DNA of 64,000 bases, taken from positions 292,400-356,399 of the forward strand of contig VZTI01005569.1 in NCBI GenBank assembly GCA_013397865.1, read 5' to 3'. Origin of the DNA: Struthidea cinerea. Lineage: Eukaryota > Chordata > Aves > Passeriformes > Corcoracidae. Position numbers and translations under genes: made by a program. Shown one piece after another: positions 13,501 to 25,500 of the stretch (positions within the stretch are counted from its first letter, which is position 1; each line of letters opens with the position of its first letter). The notes beneath the pieces are model-generated. The model was not told where the DNA came from and searched no databases. It saw only the letters and a list, made by a program, of their open reading frames with translations.

Positions 13501-16500
13501 AAAGCATTTGGAAGTTGTCAAAGACGTTCCAAATCTTTTTTGGTAGAGGATGTAGCATCCCTTCTGAAAAGGGTCTGGTGAACAGACAAGATATCCAGCT
13601 TTAGCAAGCAACCTCTTTGACTTTGATATTCTTATAGTGAGTAAGCAGCTTGGTTCTAAAAGGAACTGTCATCAGAGGCTTAGTTCCTAAAAGGCTACAA
13701 ACATATAGAAGCAGCCTGTCTCTTTCCTGAAAAAGCTACAAATATATTTTAAATGTTCTTTTAAAAACATGAGCTTTAAAAAGGTGTTAGATCTTGGAAT
13801 GGCTAAGTAGGTGATAATTTCATTTTCATGCAGTTTGGACATAGAAATAAAGCATTTTTGAAGAGTTCTTAACATAGACTGGTTTCCATATAACCTGAGT
13901 GAGACTATGTTGTGGCCTAGACCATGAGATTATTATTATGACATGTTATAATGAATAATAGTGCATTAAAGATTACCATTGTTACATAAGAATCCTTTGC
14001 TTTAGAGTCCTTTAATAAGTTTGTGATGTGAATGAATATTCATTTAAGGCACTGGTTACTTGAGAGGAATTAGATGGTGTCATGGTTGTGCAATTAAACA
14101 TTAGTCACTACTGGGAAAAAAAGTAAGGTAGAGCTGTTACTTCTTTTGCAATGATTATTAACCTAATGGAGCCATAACTGTTCATGGTAGTTATTGTGGC
14201 AGTTTGTCAGAAAGCTGAAGGATACGATAATCGATAATTGACCTCCAAGAATAGGAATCAGACATTTCAGATTGCAAGCCACATATTGTTTTGAGCTCCA
14301 TTTTCAGTTCCATTTGTAGTGAAAAAGGCAAATCCTTAATCTGAAAAAATTTAATGATACTTCTTCAGTACTACTCTTTGGTTTTGCTTGCATGTGTGTA
14401 CCTGTACATTTATGTCATAGAATGTAATTCTTTTATCCTAGGATGAGCGGTGCATGACTCCATTGGTTATTCTGGCATCCTTTATGCCCCCTGCGGCTAT
14501 TCCTACATTCAGGTACTGTTTTGAAATCCAAACTGTCAATGACAAGAAATTTCTTGTTGGCTATATTTGTTAATTTTTGACAACTTGATGTATTAAATGC
14601 CCATTTGGATAAATTAAGCCACTAAAAAACTGTGATAAGTTAGTAAAATTTGTGATGTTCAAGTCTGTCTGAGCCATGGGTAAATCCTTTGTTTGTATTA
14701 TACTAATTGTTTTTCTTTGGATTTTTCTGCACTTACGGGTGTAAAGTTAATACATCTCGTTGTCTGTTTGTTTTCTTTTAAGCTGTGGTGTGATTTCCAG
14801 ACTCAGAAATATTGACAGTGGAGCTGACAAAAGCAAATATTCTACCCTGATCGACTGCCTGTGTCGCTGGGGTCAAGTGGGGCACGTTATGGAATTAGCC
14901 TGTGATTGGCTGTCTGACACACTCACCCCAACAAAGGTGTGCATATGCATATGCGTATGACAGGGAATTAAGCAATTGCCAGATTGCATTAAGGCATCAT
15001 GCTTTTTTTTAATAGAATAAGACTTTTTAATGCTATGTTATTCTGCTTTGAAATTGGCTCTAAAGTCAGATACTAACAGAGTTGTACCGGTTTTGTGCTT
15101 CCTTCTTATTTAGAATACTAAAACATCTGAACGTCGAGTACGTATCCACGTGACACGTGAATCAAAACCAGACTTAGCAATTGATTACATTGAGTATTTA
15201 TTGACTCATCCTGTCAATCGTGGTTGCCTCCTTTCTGTTCCTAAAAAGAAACTGAAGAAGCTTTTGAAAATCCTCAGTGCTGCAAAGGTAGTTTTCTCCG
15301 TACCATAAACAGTGCTTATGAAATAAGTGCTTAATCACATATTGCCTGAGTCAAACTAAAGGCCTGCAAGAACAAATGAATGAAGTTCACAATCCCCTCT
15401 CCCTCTGTAAGAAGGTTTTCCTTTTGATTTGTACTTCAAACAAATCCTCTAAACTAGAAGTATAGTAGTTCAGAATTGTTTATAGATGGCAGATCTTAAC
15501 CAGCTTCTCAGTTTTAGGTGTCTCGAAATTTTTGTGATCTAGTGTTCAGGGTTTTTAAGGGACCTGACTTTTAGAATATACAAATAAGGAATAGTCTGAA
15601 AATCAGTTGTGGCATTGCAAAATGGAAGTAATTGAAGTATGCTTGTTGCTTTTTTGGGGTTGCTGCTTTGGTGTTTTTATGGGTTTGGGGTTTTTTTTTA
15701 ACCTTTTGCTCAAAGCTGTTGAGGAAAGAAACATTTGAAAGGATTTTCTGAAAAATATAAATGTACACCTTGATATTTCAGAGGGTTCTTGGCTCAATTC
15801 TGAAAGGAACAGATGCTGGTGGCTGGAATCAAGCAACCAGCCTAAGAGCTTTCAGCCTCTTTTGCAGGTTGAGTATTCATCTTCAGCACAAGGTATGGTT
15901 ATAGCTTTCCAAAATAAGCTGGAGTTCCAGTTGACAGTATAAGGAAATTCCAAAACAACTGGAAAGACATTTGGTAAACTTCCCTTTGGTTTCTTTTTCA
16001 GTTTTCTGAAGAAGGAGAAGATTACCTTCCATTTCTGAACGAGACAGGTGCTTGGATAGAAAGTCAAGTTATACCTTTTATACTACGAAGTGATCAAGAG
16101 GATGGTATTTCAAAACACAGTAATGTTTCTGAATTAATTATCCAGGTTAGAGGATTCTTATAATATAAATCAAACTGCTTTCAATGTGAAAAGCTGTATG
16201 TGTAGCAATTTGTATGCAAACTGCACTGGCGTTTGTGTCATCACTTGCAGTGTCCCTTACCCCTGATCTTGATTTGCCCTTCAAAGAAAGCATTTGATGA
16301 TATAATGTGGGTGGAGTTTTAGCTAGTTTTGAATTGTTTTCTGTTGCATTCCTCTGACATATCATTTAACCCAAGGTGGATTTTAGCACTGAGCTTTCAC
16401 CAGATTTTGGTGAAAGGGAAGATTTTGCTAACTGTAGTCATAGTCAGTGTCCTCGAACAACTCAGCTCACATATACACAGAGCAATTCAAAGTTCTCTGC

Positions 16501-19500
16501 TCTGTCTAGACTTCTGGTTAGTATGTAACATCTGTGTGTCTCTGTAGGGAAAAGCTCTTTTTGTTTGCTGGTTTTAATTTTGCTGTTCAAGGCAGGTAGA
16601 GATGTCATATTTTGCCTCAGTAAATGTTAAGTATCAATGCCTATGATCTGAGCCTGAGTAAAAAAGAGAGGATTTACTGCCTTTTGAGAAACCATTTACT
16701 GTCGGAAAGGGCAATGGAAGCATTTGGAGGGCTAGTTGGAATTTGTGCTTTTCAGCAGGTGTGAACTGAGTAACTCCAGTTAGATACACCAGCTCTCAGG
16801 GCACCTTGGCTAAGAGTTCGTGGGTTTATTCAGTTTTACTGAATGGTTACTTCACATAAAGTTTGGGTTTCATATAATTTTACACCTCTCTTCTAGGCCT
16901 ACCTGACAGTATGTAAAGATGTCATAATGGTGGGCTTGGGAAATCTCACGTTTCAAGCACGCCTTTTAGAAATGGCTCTTCTGATTATGCAAACAGGTAC
17001 CATATTTTGTACTAATAGCAACATCTGCATTTATACTTAACTGACTTTTCTTGTATTAGCAGTCTTAATCCCTAACTTTCAGGGATTGGAAGGAACACTG
17101 GATTCATACTTAAAATATTAATTGGACTGTGTGCAAATTGCAACTAAGGGTGTTCAGAAACTAAATGTATTGTCTACACTTGTAAACTATCGCTATTTGT
17201 GGTATCTAAGTTTCATTCTAAGCTTGTACCTGATGAATATTACAACTTTTATATTATGGTATTTATCTCTTTCTCTAGAGAGAGGTGGCTTTTGTGCTCC
17301 AGTGTTACTGTGTGCTCTAAAAGAAATTATTGAAGCTTCTTTAACTCAGAATACTGAGACAGATGAAGTGACAAATCTTTTCCACGCTCTACAGAACGTC
17401 TTTCAGAAAATTTTAGAATGTGTGGCATGTAGACTCAAGAAACAACAGGAAGAAGGGATTCAGGTATCATATTACAGTTTAAATTGCTACCTAATGTGTA
17501 GATGAATCCATAATTTTTATGCAAATGTGTTTTTTGAGGTTGTTACCTCACTATTACCGACTGTTTGAGAAGACATGTGATTAAATTTTCAGTTAAATTT
17601 TCTAAGTTTTCTTGTTACCAATTTTTTTTGTCCATTTTGGTCTCATCATGACAGAAGAACCAATGATCCTGGACTGTGCTAGTACTTCTAGGTTGTTAAT
17701 CTTATCTGCAATTAGATGAACTTTCTCAATCCAGAGCAAAGGATTTGTTAATATATATTATGATCTTAGAAGGGGGAGAAGTTTTCTTTATTATTTATTT
17801 CTTTTAGCCTGAATGATACCAACTTCAAAATATGTATGATGTTCTAAAATACTTGAAAATCTCACATCTTCACAGAAAAGTTGACTTCTTGTTTTTTGAA
17901 AGCAGATCCTAGATAGTAGTGAAATGGGTGGATCACTCTGGGAAATCTGATGATCTACTTTTCAGGACTTCTGAAAAACATTCAGTTCTTTTTTGTAACA
18001 ACCATTGCTTTGTTTGTTTCTCTCAAATTTGTGAGTAGACTTCCCAAATGTTGCTGATTCCCCCTCTGATCCCAAGTGACTAGAATACCTCAAAAGCTTT
18101 CAAGGTGTGGTCTGCATTTCTTCACAGAGAGATTTGCTGAAATATTTCAGTTATACTCAAGCAATCTGAAAAAAAAGATGTGTTTTTCTTTTTGGTTTTA
18201 GTTGATTCATTCTATTCAGATGCCTCTTGGAGAATTCATCCATGCACTGCAGTGCTGGCATTCCTCATTCCCAGCAGTTCACCAGGGTGTACTCTCCACT
18301 CTCTTGGCTGCAATTGTAGCAGAGATAATTTGTGTGCTACAGAAGGTAAAGTTAATCCTCATTTTCTTGTTTCTATTTAACACTTTCTGTTTTTTAAATG
18401 TTATGTTGGAACGACAGAGCTTTATTCAGAAAATTGATCTTTGTACTGCAGATGAGGATTTTGTGTGTGTTGGCATGGAACAAACAGGAAATTTTATTTG
18501 CTATAATTTCATATTAGAGTTCATCTCTCAGATTTCTGATTAGAGCTGTGTAGGAACTGACTTGTTCTGATACCTATTTCAGTATCTGCCTCTGACAGGA
18601 GAACTTAGCAGTTAGGCAGTGTTGGAGATTAACAGTGGGGTTCTGGGATATTCCCTCTATCTGTTTTTGTACTGGGTCTGGCTGGGAAGGAGTCAGCTTT
18701 CCTCCCCGCAGTCCCTGTGCTGCTGTGGTTGGCATTTGTGACCAAAGCACTGTTGAGGACACACCAGTTTGTTTTGGCTGCTGCTGAGCAGAGCTTGCAG
18801 AGTGTCAAGGTTTCCCTCTTTCCTTCACCATCACTCAAAAAAAATAAGGCTCTGGGTAGTCAAGAAGCTGAGAGGGGACACAGCCGAGGCCATGGACACA
18901 AACTGGTCGAAGGCTTACTCCACATCATAAAATGTCGTGTTCAGCAATTAGAGCTCAGGGAAAGGAGGAGGACAGGGGCTTCTTCTGAACCTACCTCACT
19001 TCATCTCACCCAGCATTAGGGAGCTTAGGAAGTGAACCACTGATGTGTGACAGGTTCCCATTCACTATTCTTGGAATGGCCCCATAAGGTTCTGTTTCAA
19101 AGCAGGCTAATGCCCTGCTTGGCACTGAGCACTTGTGCATTCTCTGCTTCAATACAGAGACATTTCATGTGCTGCATCTTTTTTTAGTTCCCTTGGTTTT
19201 TGTGCAGAGGATTTCCAAATATCTGAGTTGCTTTGGAAAGTAAAGAAAGAATCTCTAATACTGAAAAGAATGTGTAGACAGAGGTTTTTTCATGTTCTGA
19301 AAGTCCAAGGAACCACGACTGTCCTTGAAGGAGAAGGGCAACATTCCCACTCCATTTTTCTAATGCAGGTAGTGTTAGGATGAAATATGATTAGTAAGAT
19401 TGGAAGGTTTGAGAACTAACAAGGAAGAGCAGAGGCTGTACTTCTGCTGTGGGCTCTGGATATGTCAGAAACAGAGCAAGAAACAGTTGCCAGAAAGTAC

Positions 19501-22500
19501 CACAGAGTGACTTCCAAGGTTCCATTACAGGAGGCACTGGAACAGTACCAGATGTTTACCTGCAGATATTAATGTATCAGCTGAGAGGCTGTGGGGTGAC
19601 AGGTGCTCTTTACAGATGATGCAGAGGAAACATTTATGGGCTTGAACATACTGGAGATTCATACTCACAGATTGAGTGTTCATTCCAGTCACTCATCTGA
19701 GCTGGGGTTTTCCCTGCCCCCAGGTTATTGTAGATCAAAATTCAGTTCAAACTAAATATTTGTCATGCTATTCAGAACTTCATACCAAAAAGAGCAGGTA
19801 TTCAGAAAATCACTGAAATCACTGAAGTTATATTTAGAAATCACAGATGCACGCTTCAACTTGGAGCCACAGAGGGGACTCATTTGTGTTTGATAGGCTG
19901 TGCCTTTATAAAGAGTGACCACCAGTGTAGTTAAATGAAACTTCTGGTGAGAAAAACTGCAGAGAATATTTGCCTTGGTACAAATACTGTTTATTTGGTT
20001 TATTTCAGTCTTTCTAATTTAAAGTAGTTTTGTTTATTTGGACACAACACAGTTGAGTTAAAGCTATTCAAAGAATACTTGTAAATGTTCTAATCATTTA
20101 AGGATAGGTTCTGGTTAGAGTAATTATTGAAATACAATATTCTGCATACATATCTTTCTTGAGCTATAACAGTTGTTGACTTTATTCTTTTTTAGGCTTC
20201 CAGTGAAAAAGACTTGAATATACCGACGACTATTTCAGACCTTCCCCCTCTTTCAAGCAGTTTAATGGCTGTAATTATGAAGTCAGTTAATGTTGTCAGG
20301 TAAATGTTTGTATATTAATTTGTCCAAGGTTGTTGCTAATATAGAACAGTTTATATGTTATCAATAAAATTTTAATTTCTAAATTCAAATAAATTTGGAA
20401 GAACTAGTTGTTTTCTAAATTTATCTGGACTATTTCATAATCCCTTTTTCTTGACATATTGCCTTGTAGGTATTGATTGCTTGCGCTGAGTCCATTTTTT
20501 TAACCAAGAGTGCTTTTTATTTACAAGACTGTTAATCATGATGAGTTTTTTAATCATACATCTTGTCTTGCTTCTTTCGTAAGATACTTATAAAGCTGAA
20601 TCCCCTCCATACAGAGATATTAAGATGAGATAAAATATTTGCCAGAAATAGAATTAATCCTTTAGTTGAACATCTGCAATGAGGTGACATCTACCTATGG
20701 TTGTATTAAAGTCACAACATTCAAAATAGAAAGTATCTGAGTGCTAAAAGCCTCTAAAAGTGAGCTTATGTTATTTTTTTTTTAAGACTTAAACTGGGAA
20801 AGGAGAGGGATATTTGCTGTATTTATTGGAGGTCCTGAATATCTTCTAAAATTCTCACAACTGAATTTCATTTTGCTTCGTTTGTTCATATTCAATTTTT
20901 CTTTACATGGCTGTACACACTAGACTTATTTTAAATGATAAAGGGGCTTAGAAGTCCTCTCCTTCTCCCTGACTTACCACAACTAATTCGTCTTCTTAAC
21001 TTCCTCAGCTGACTGGCACTGAATAGCCCTGTCTCTGCTGTCATGAGGTTTTTTTTCTTCTCAATCCTTCTCTAATGCTAGTTGCACTTAGAAAACAAAA
21101 GACTCCAGGGAGTCCAGCAACAGTCCAACTAATCCAAATCTTGTTCTTCCATGAGGCAGCAGCTCTCTGTCAAGGTGTTCTCTTTTATTGAAACAATTAT
21201 TTTACACATTTCTTTTCAAAAGAGATGCAAAAAATCAGTTAATTGTTCTGAAACTTTTTCTTGTAGTGATCAAGGAGAATCTTGTCCATTCTTGGTGGAG
21301 AAAACTGCAAGTTTGGGCCAAATTGTTTCTGAGTACTTGGGAAAAAATGTGTCTATCTTCTAGTATTGATCTTTTTGGGGCAAAGATCTAGGATATAATT
21401 TCCATCTGGTTCTACTGGTGCCTTAGAATTGAGACTACTTTTAAGGCTCTTTTATAAATCTGTATTGATAGGCCATAATCAGAGTCCAGTAGTAAATCAT
21501 TCAGTATTTCAGAAATCTTTATGTCAACATGAAAGCCTTTGACATTACAAAATCTGATGTGAACTTCTGCTCTGTGAGCTCATAGTCATCTTGCTCGGAG
21601 TACTGCAGCATCTGTTTTATTTTCAGTACTAACCAGTCAGTCTAGCACTGAATTTCAATCCCCATAGCAGTGATAATACTGGGAGGCTTGGCGCTATCTG
21701 TCCAATTGTGTGAGTATCCTTTACTTTAGTAGGGAGCTATCTGTATAGGAACCAATTACTTACCTCTGAACCTTATATGTATTTTTAAATAGCTTATTGT
21801 TCTGTTCTATTTTATCTTTGCCTGCAGGCTCATGTGACCCTTTTTCAGAGGGAGGTGGGGAAAGGCAGCTGCAGTGAGTCTTGTTACAGGTTGATGAAAT
21901 TCCAGTGTTCCCTCATGGAGGTTAAGAGTGTGCCCAGTGACCCAAACAATGATGACAATGAAGTCAGGACTCTGATCCCAGTACTGTCTGATAGCAATTT
22001 AAGAGCAATGTGAAATGGAATCAATGCTTGGTCACATTAGTCTGCAATGATACAATGAAACTGATGCAATACATGAGCTACTTCATAATGCTTATTTCTA
22101 GAGCTAAAGATTTTTCATCTTTCTCAGCTCTTAGAAGCAATATTTGAATTTCTGCAAAGCGTTTTTATTGAATTGGTTCTTAACTACATATTTCATTTTG
22201 ATATCTTAGCACAATAAAAGCCTGAAGAACAATTGAGGTCAGAATTGCCTATGCATGATGTTCAGTTTTCGTAACAGATAATAATATTGCTAAAGGTATT
22301 TTGATTTATGTTAGGGAAAGTTACTGTAACATTGCTGCTTTCAGTCTCCCCTTTAGTTCTTCAAGAGCATTTAGCTCTGTGCTCTGAGGAGTATAAGGAT
22401 TGCGGATCTCTTTCATCTCCTGTTTTATCCCTCTTGCTTTTTTATTTGTCTCTGGTTTTGAGAATTTCTTCTGAGTTAAATTTGCTTTTTTTTACCACAA

Positions 22501-25500
22501 ACACTAATGACCAGTTACTTTTTCCATTCCATAAATATTGACTTATTCCCCTGCTACAGTTTAGTTTGTTTGCTAGGCCCCATCTGTGACTCTCCTGTTT
22601 CATTTTTCTTAACTTGTTATATATCCCAAAACACCACTAGAGTTTGCTGGTAATACTTTCATCTCTTGCTAGAAGTGACAAAATCTCTTAAGATACATAT
22701 TCAGTTAGTATTTTACAAGGAGCTGCTGTCATGGTTCTGTTATTCTGTCCATAGTTTCAGTAACTACAATGTTGTTTGGAAGTGTTCCAGGGCATGTTTA
22801 GTTAAAAATGATCTTCACTGGGTTGTAATTGGAAAACCATCTATTTTAATATTTATGAGGAACACATTTAAGGTCAAAATGTTAATTAAGCAAGAGTAGG
22901 TACTAGCAAACCAATGGAGCCATAGAACATATTTTTTCAAACTTCAGTAGAAATTCAAGTTAGAAATTTCAGTACAAATTCTGTGAGTTAAATTCCAGTA
23001 GAACCAGTAGTTTTTTAATGGATTGACTTTCTAAAATATACCACAAGCTCTTCACATCTCTTAACAGCAACTTTTTCTGTTTGCAGACTTTTTTATTTTC
23101 TTCCCAAGCAATTTACCATTCTGCTATCGCTGATATTCTCAGTTCCAGAGGCAGCACACAGTCTTCAGTTACCCAATCACCACTGCTTTGTCCTGCATGG
23201 TATCTTTGAAGCTGTGGTGGCAGGGTAACATAATTACGAACATGTTCTGTTTGGTTCTATTTTGAAGGAAATGTGATTTATAACTTTTTTTTGCTTTATT
23301 TTTTCCTTAGGTCAATTTTAAATGAATTAATGGAGTGCATTCTCTCTGAAGAAATTGAAGGGATTTTTAGTCTAACAGCTACTGTCTGCATTGTGATTAT
23401 AATTAAAGGTCAGTCAAAACATTTTTGTCCTTTTTCCTTCTTTCTTTTCATGTACTACATTGAAATACACTGTAGTTAATCCAGGACAGTGAAAATCCAA
23501 TTTAATATCTAATCTTCCATTAAGAAATCTTTTATGTTTTAAGTTATTCTATTAAAATATGGAAGGGTGGGGTTGGTTTTTTGATAAATTATTGGTTTTG
23601 TCCAACATTTCAAATCACCTTATTTCAAATAGGTAAGCACAAAACTTCAATTCTAAAGGATATTGCACCTGCCATTCAAAGGAAACTGATAACATGCAAG
23701 GATTCTGCCACAGGAGAATCCAGCAGCACTGAAAGGTGAGTGTGCTGTGGGAAATAAACACTAAGCTCTCCTATCCCCTCTCTGCAATAATTGGCTCTGT
23801 TCTGTACTTACATAACACTTTTAGAGCGTTCTGAGTGACTGATTGCAAGGTTTAAAATACTGGGGGGGAAAAGGGGGAGATATTGAGCCCAGCACAGTAT
23901 TAAATTTCCTGCCCTTATATCTGCTGTGATTGCAATCTTTACATATTTAGCTTGGGGGTTTTTTCATTTAATTTGAATGTGTTATCACTTGATCCTGTAT
24001 ATTGCAGGATTCACTTCTGAAATCCAGGTCTGTTTGCAGCAGGGGTAGAACAAAGCAAATGGTCCAGTTACTATTATTAGTAGATTTTTCTCCCACACTT
24101 TGGCATTGGGCATATTAATCCAAAACTATGCAGACAGTAAAAAATTAACTGAATATAACAATGACTTTGAGACCTTTCCGCAGGTGATTTTATTTTGCTC
24201 TTCTCGTTGGGGGGGATTTCAAGTGTTATATCTGGTGTATCTTTTGTGATAAGTTTTTTGAAAGTGATTGGCTGCAATCACTTTTTTGAAAGTGATTGTA
24301 TTTGCAATCATTTATCTCAGGCCTGCCTAAGATAGAGAATCATGATGAATGCTTTAGCCTTAAGTGTCTCAAGCTTGCTTAAGTCTTAAAATTTGTGAAC
24401 ATCTGATTTCTGCCTAGTTATTGAACTGCCCATGGAATCAAAAAGTGTGGAAAGGAGACATTATAAGCACAAATACAGACTGTGAAGAAAGCAGACTATG
24501 GTTATGGACATTAATCCAAAATTACTGAGAAAATTCGTAATGCACCATAGTGGCCTGAACATGGAGAGGCCCTTGCAGTCTTTCATTCCTCAAACTGATG
24601 ATCCTTACTATTCAGTCAAACAATGAATGTAGAGTAGACAGACTTTAAAATATAAAAAAAAAAACCCAAAAACAAAGATTCCCAAACAAGCCAAAAAGTC
24701 CAGCTTCATTTACTGAACAGTTTCTTGCACAGCTCTCCCATCCTGAGCACACTTCCCCAGTGTGCCCTTCTGGTGGATCCCTGGCCTGAGGCACGTTCTC
24801 TGGCATTTTAGTGACTTGACATAGACATTTGGTGGCTGAGCTGTGACTCCATCCAGAGCATGGTGCTCTGGGGTCCCTTCCACTACCTGAAAGAGGCCTA
24901 CAGGAAAGTGGGAGAGTTGCTTGGCTGTCAACAAAATCTCCTTTAGTCAGGACCTAGCTTAGAAACAAAATCAAACACAAATAAACAAAAGCCCATTCTT
25001 TTTCCCATGAAATCATTTAACATTGGGTTGCCAAGTGTCCTACTAGAATATTTTTAACAATAATAATAATTATCTGGAAAAGAAAGAGCGGCAGGGTATC
25101 ATGTTTCAGTTTGCACTTCTTTTAATCAAGACAGTAGCAAATGCTGTGAAATTAAAGTGAATCTTAACATGATTAAATAAATAGGCACATTAAAGTGAAT
25201 AATTGCTGCCACTTGAGAGCACTACTGACTATAAATTTCAGTGAGAACACAGATAATTGCTTTATGAACCTATATGAACGTCTCTGCCCAGTGAACTGGG
25301 ACAAATCAACCGACATGTTGGGGCAGATGAAGAGTATAAGATGCTACACAGCGTTTTAATTTCGTGATATATGAGTGGCTACCTTTGTATAATACCAACC
25401 CAGGAGACAGCTGCAGACAAAATTCAAGGGTTAGTAATATGAATATGATAATGGGAAGATCTTTTATATTAATCAGAATTGCAGTATGATAACAAAGTTA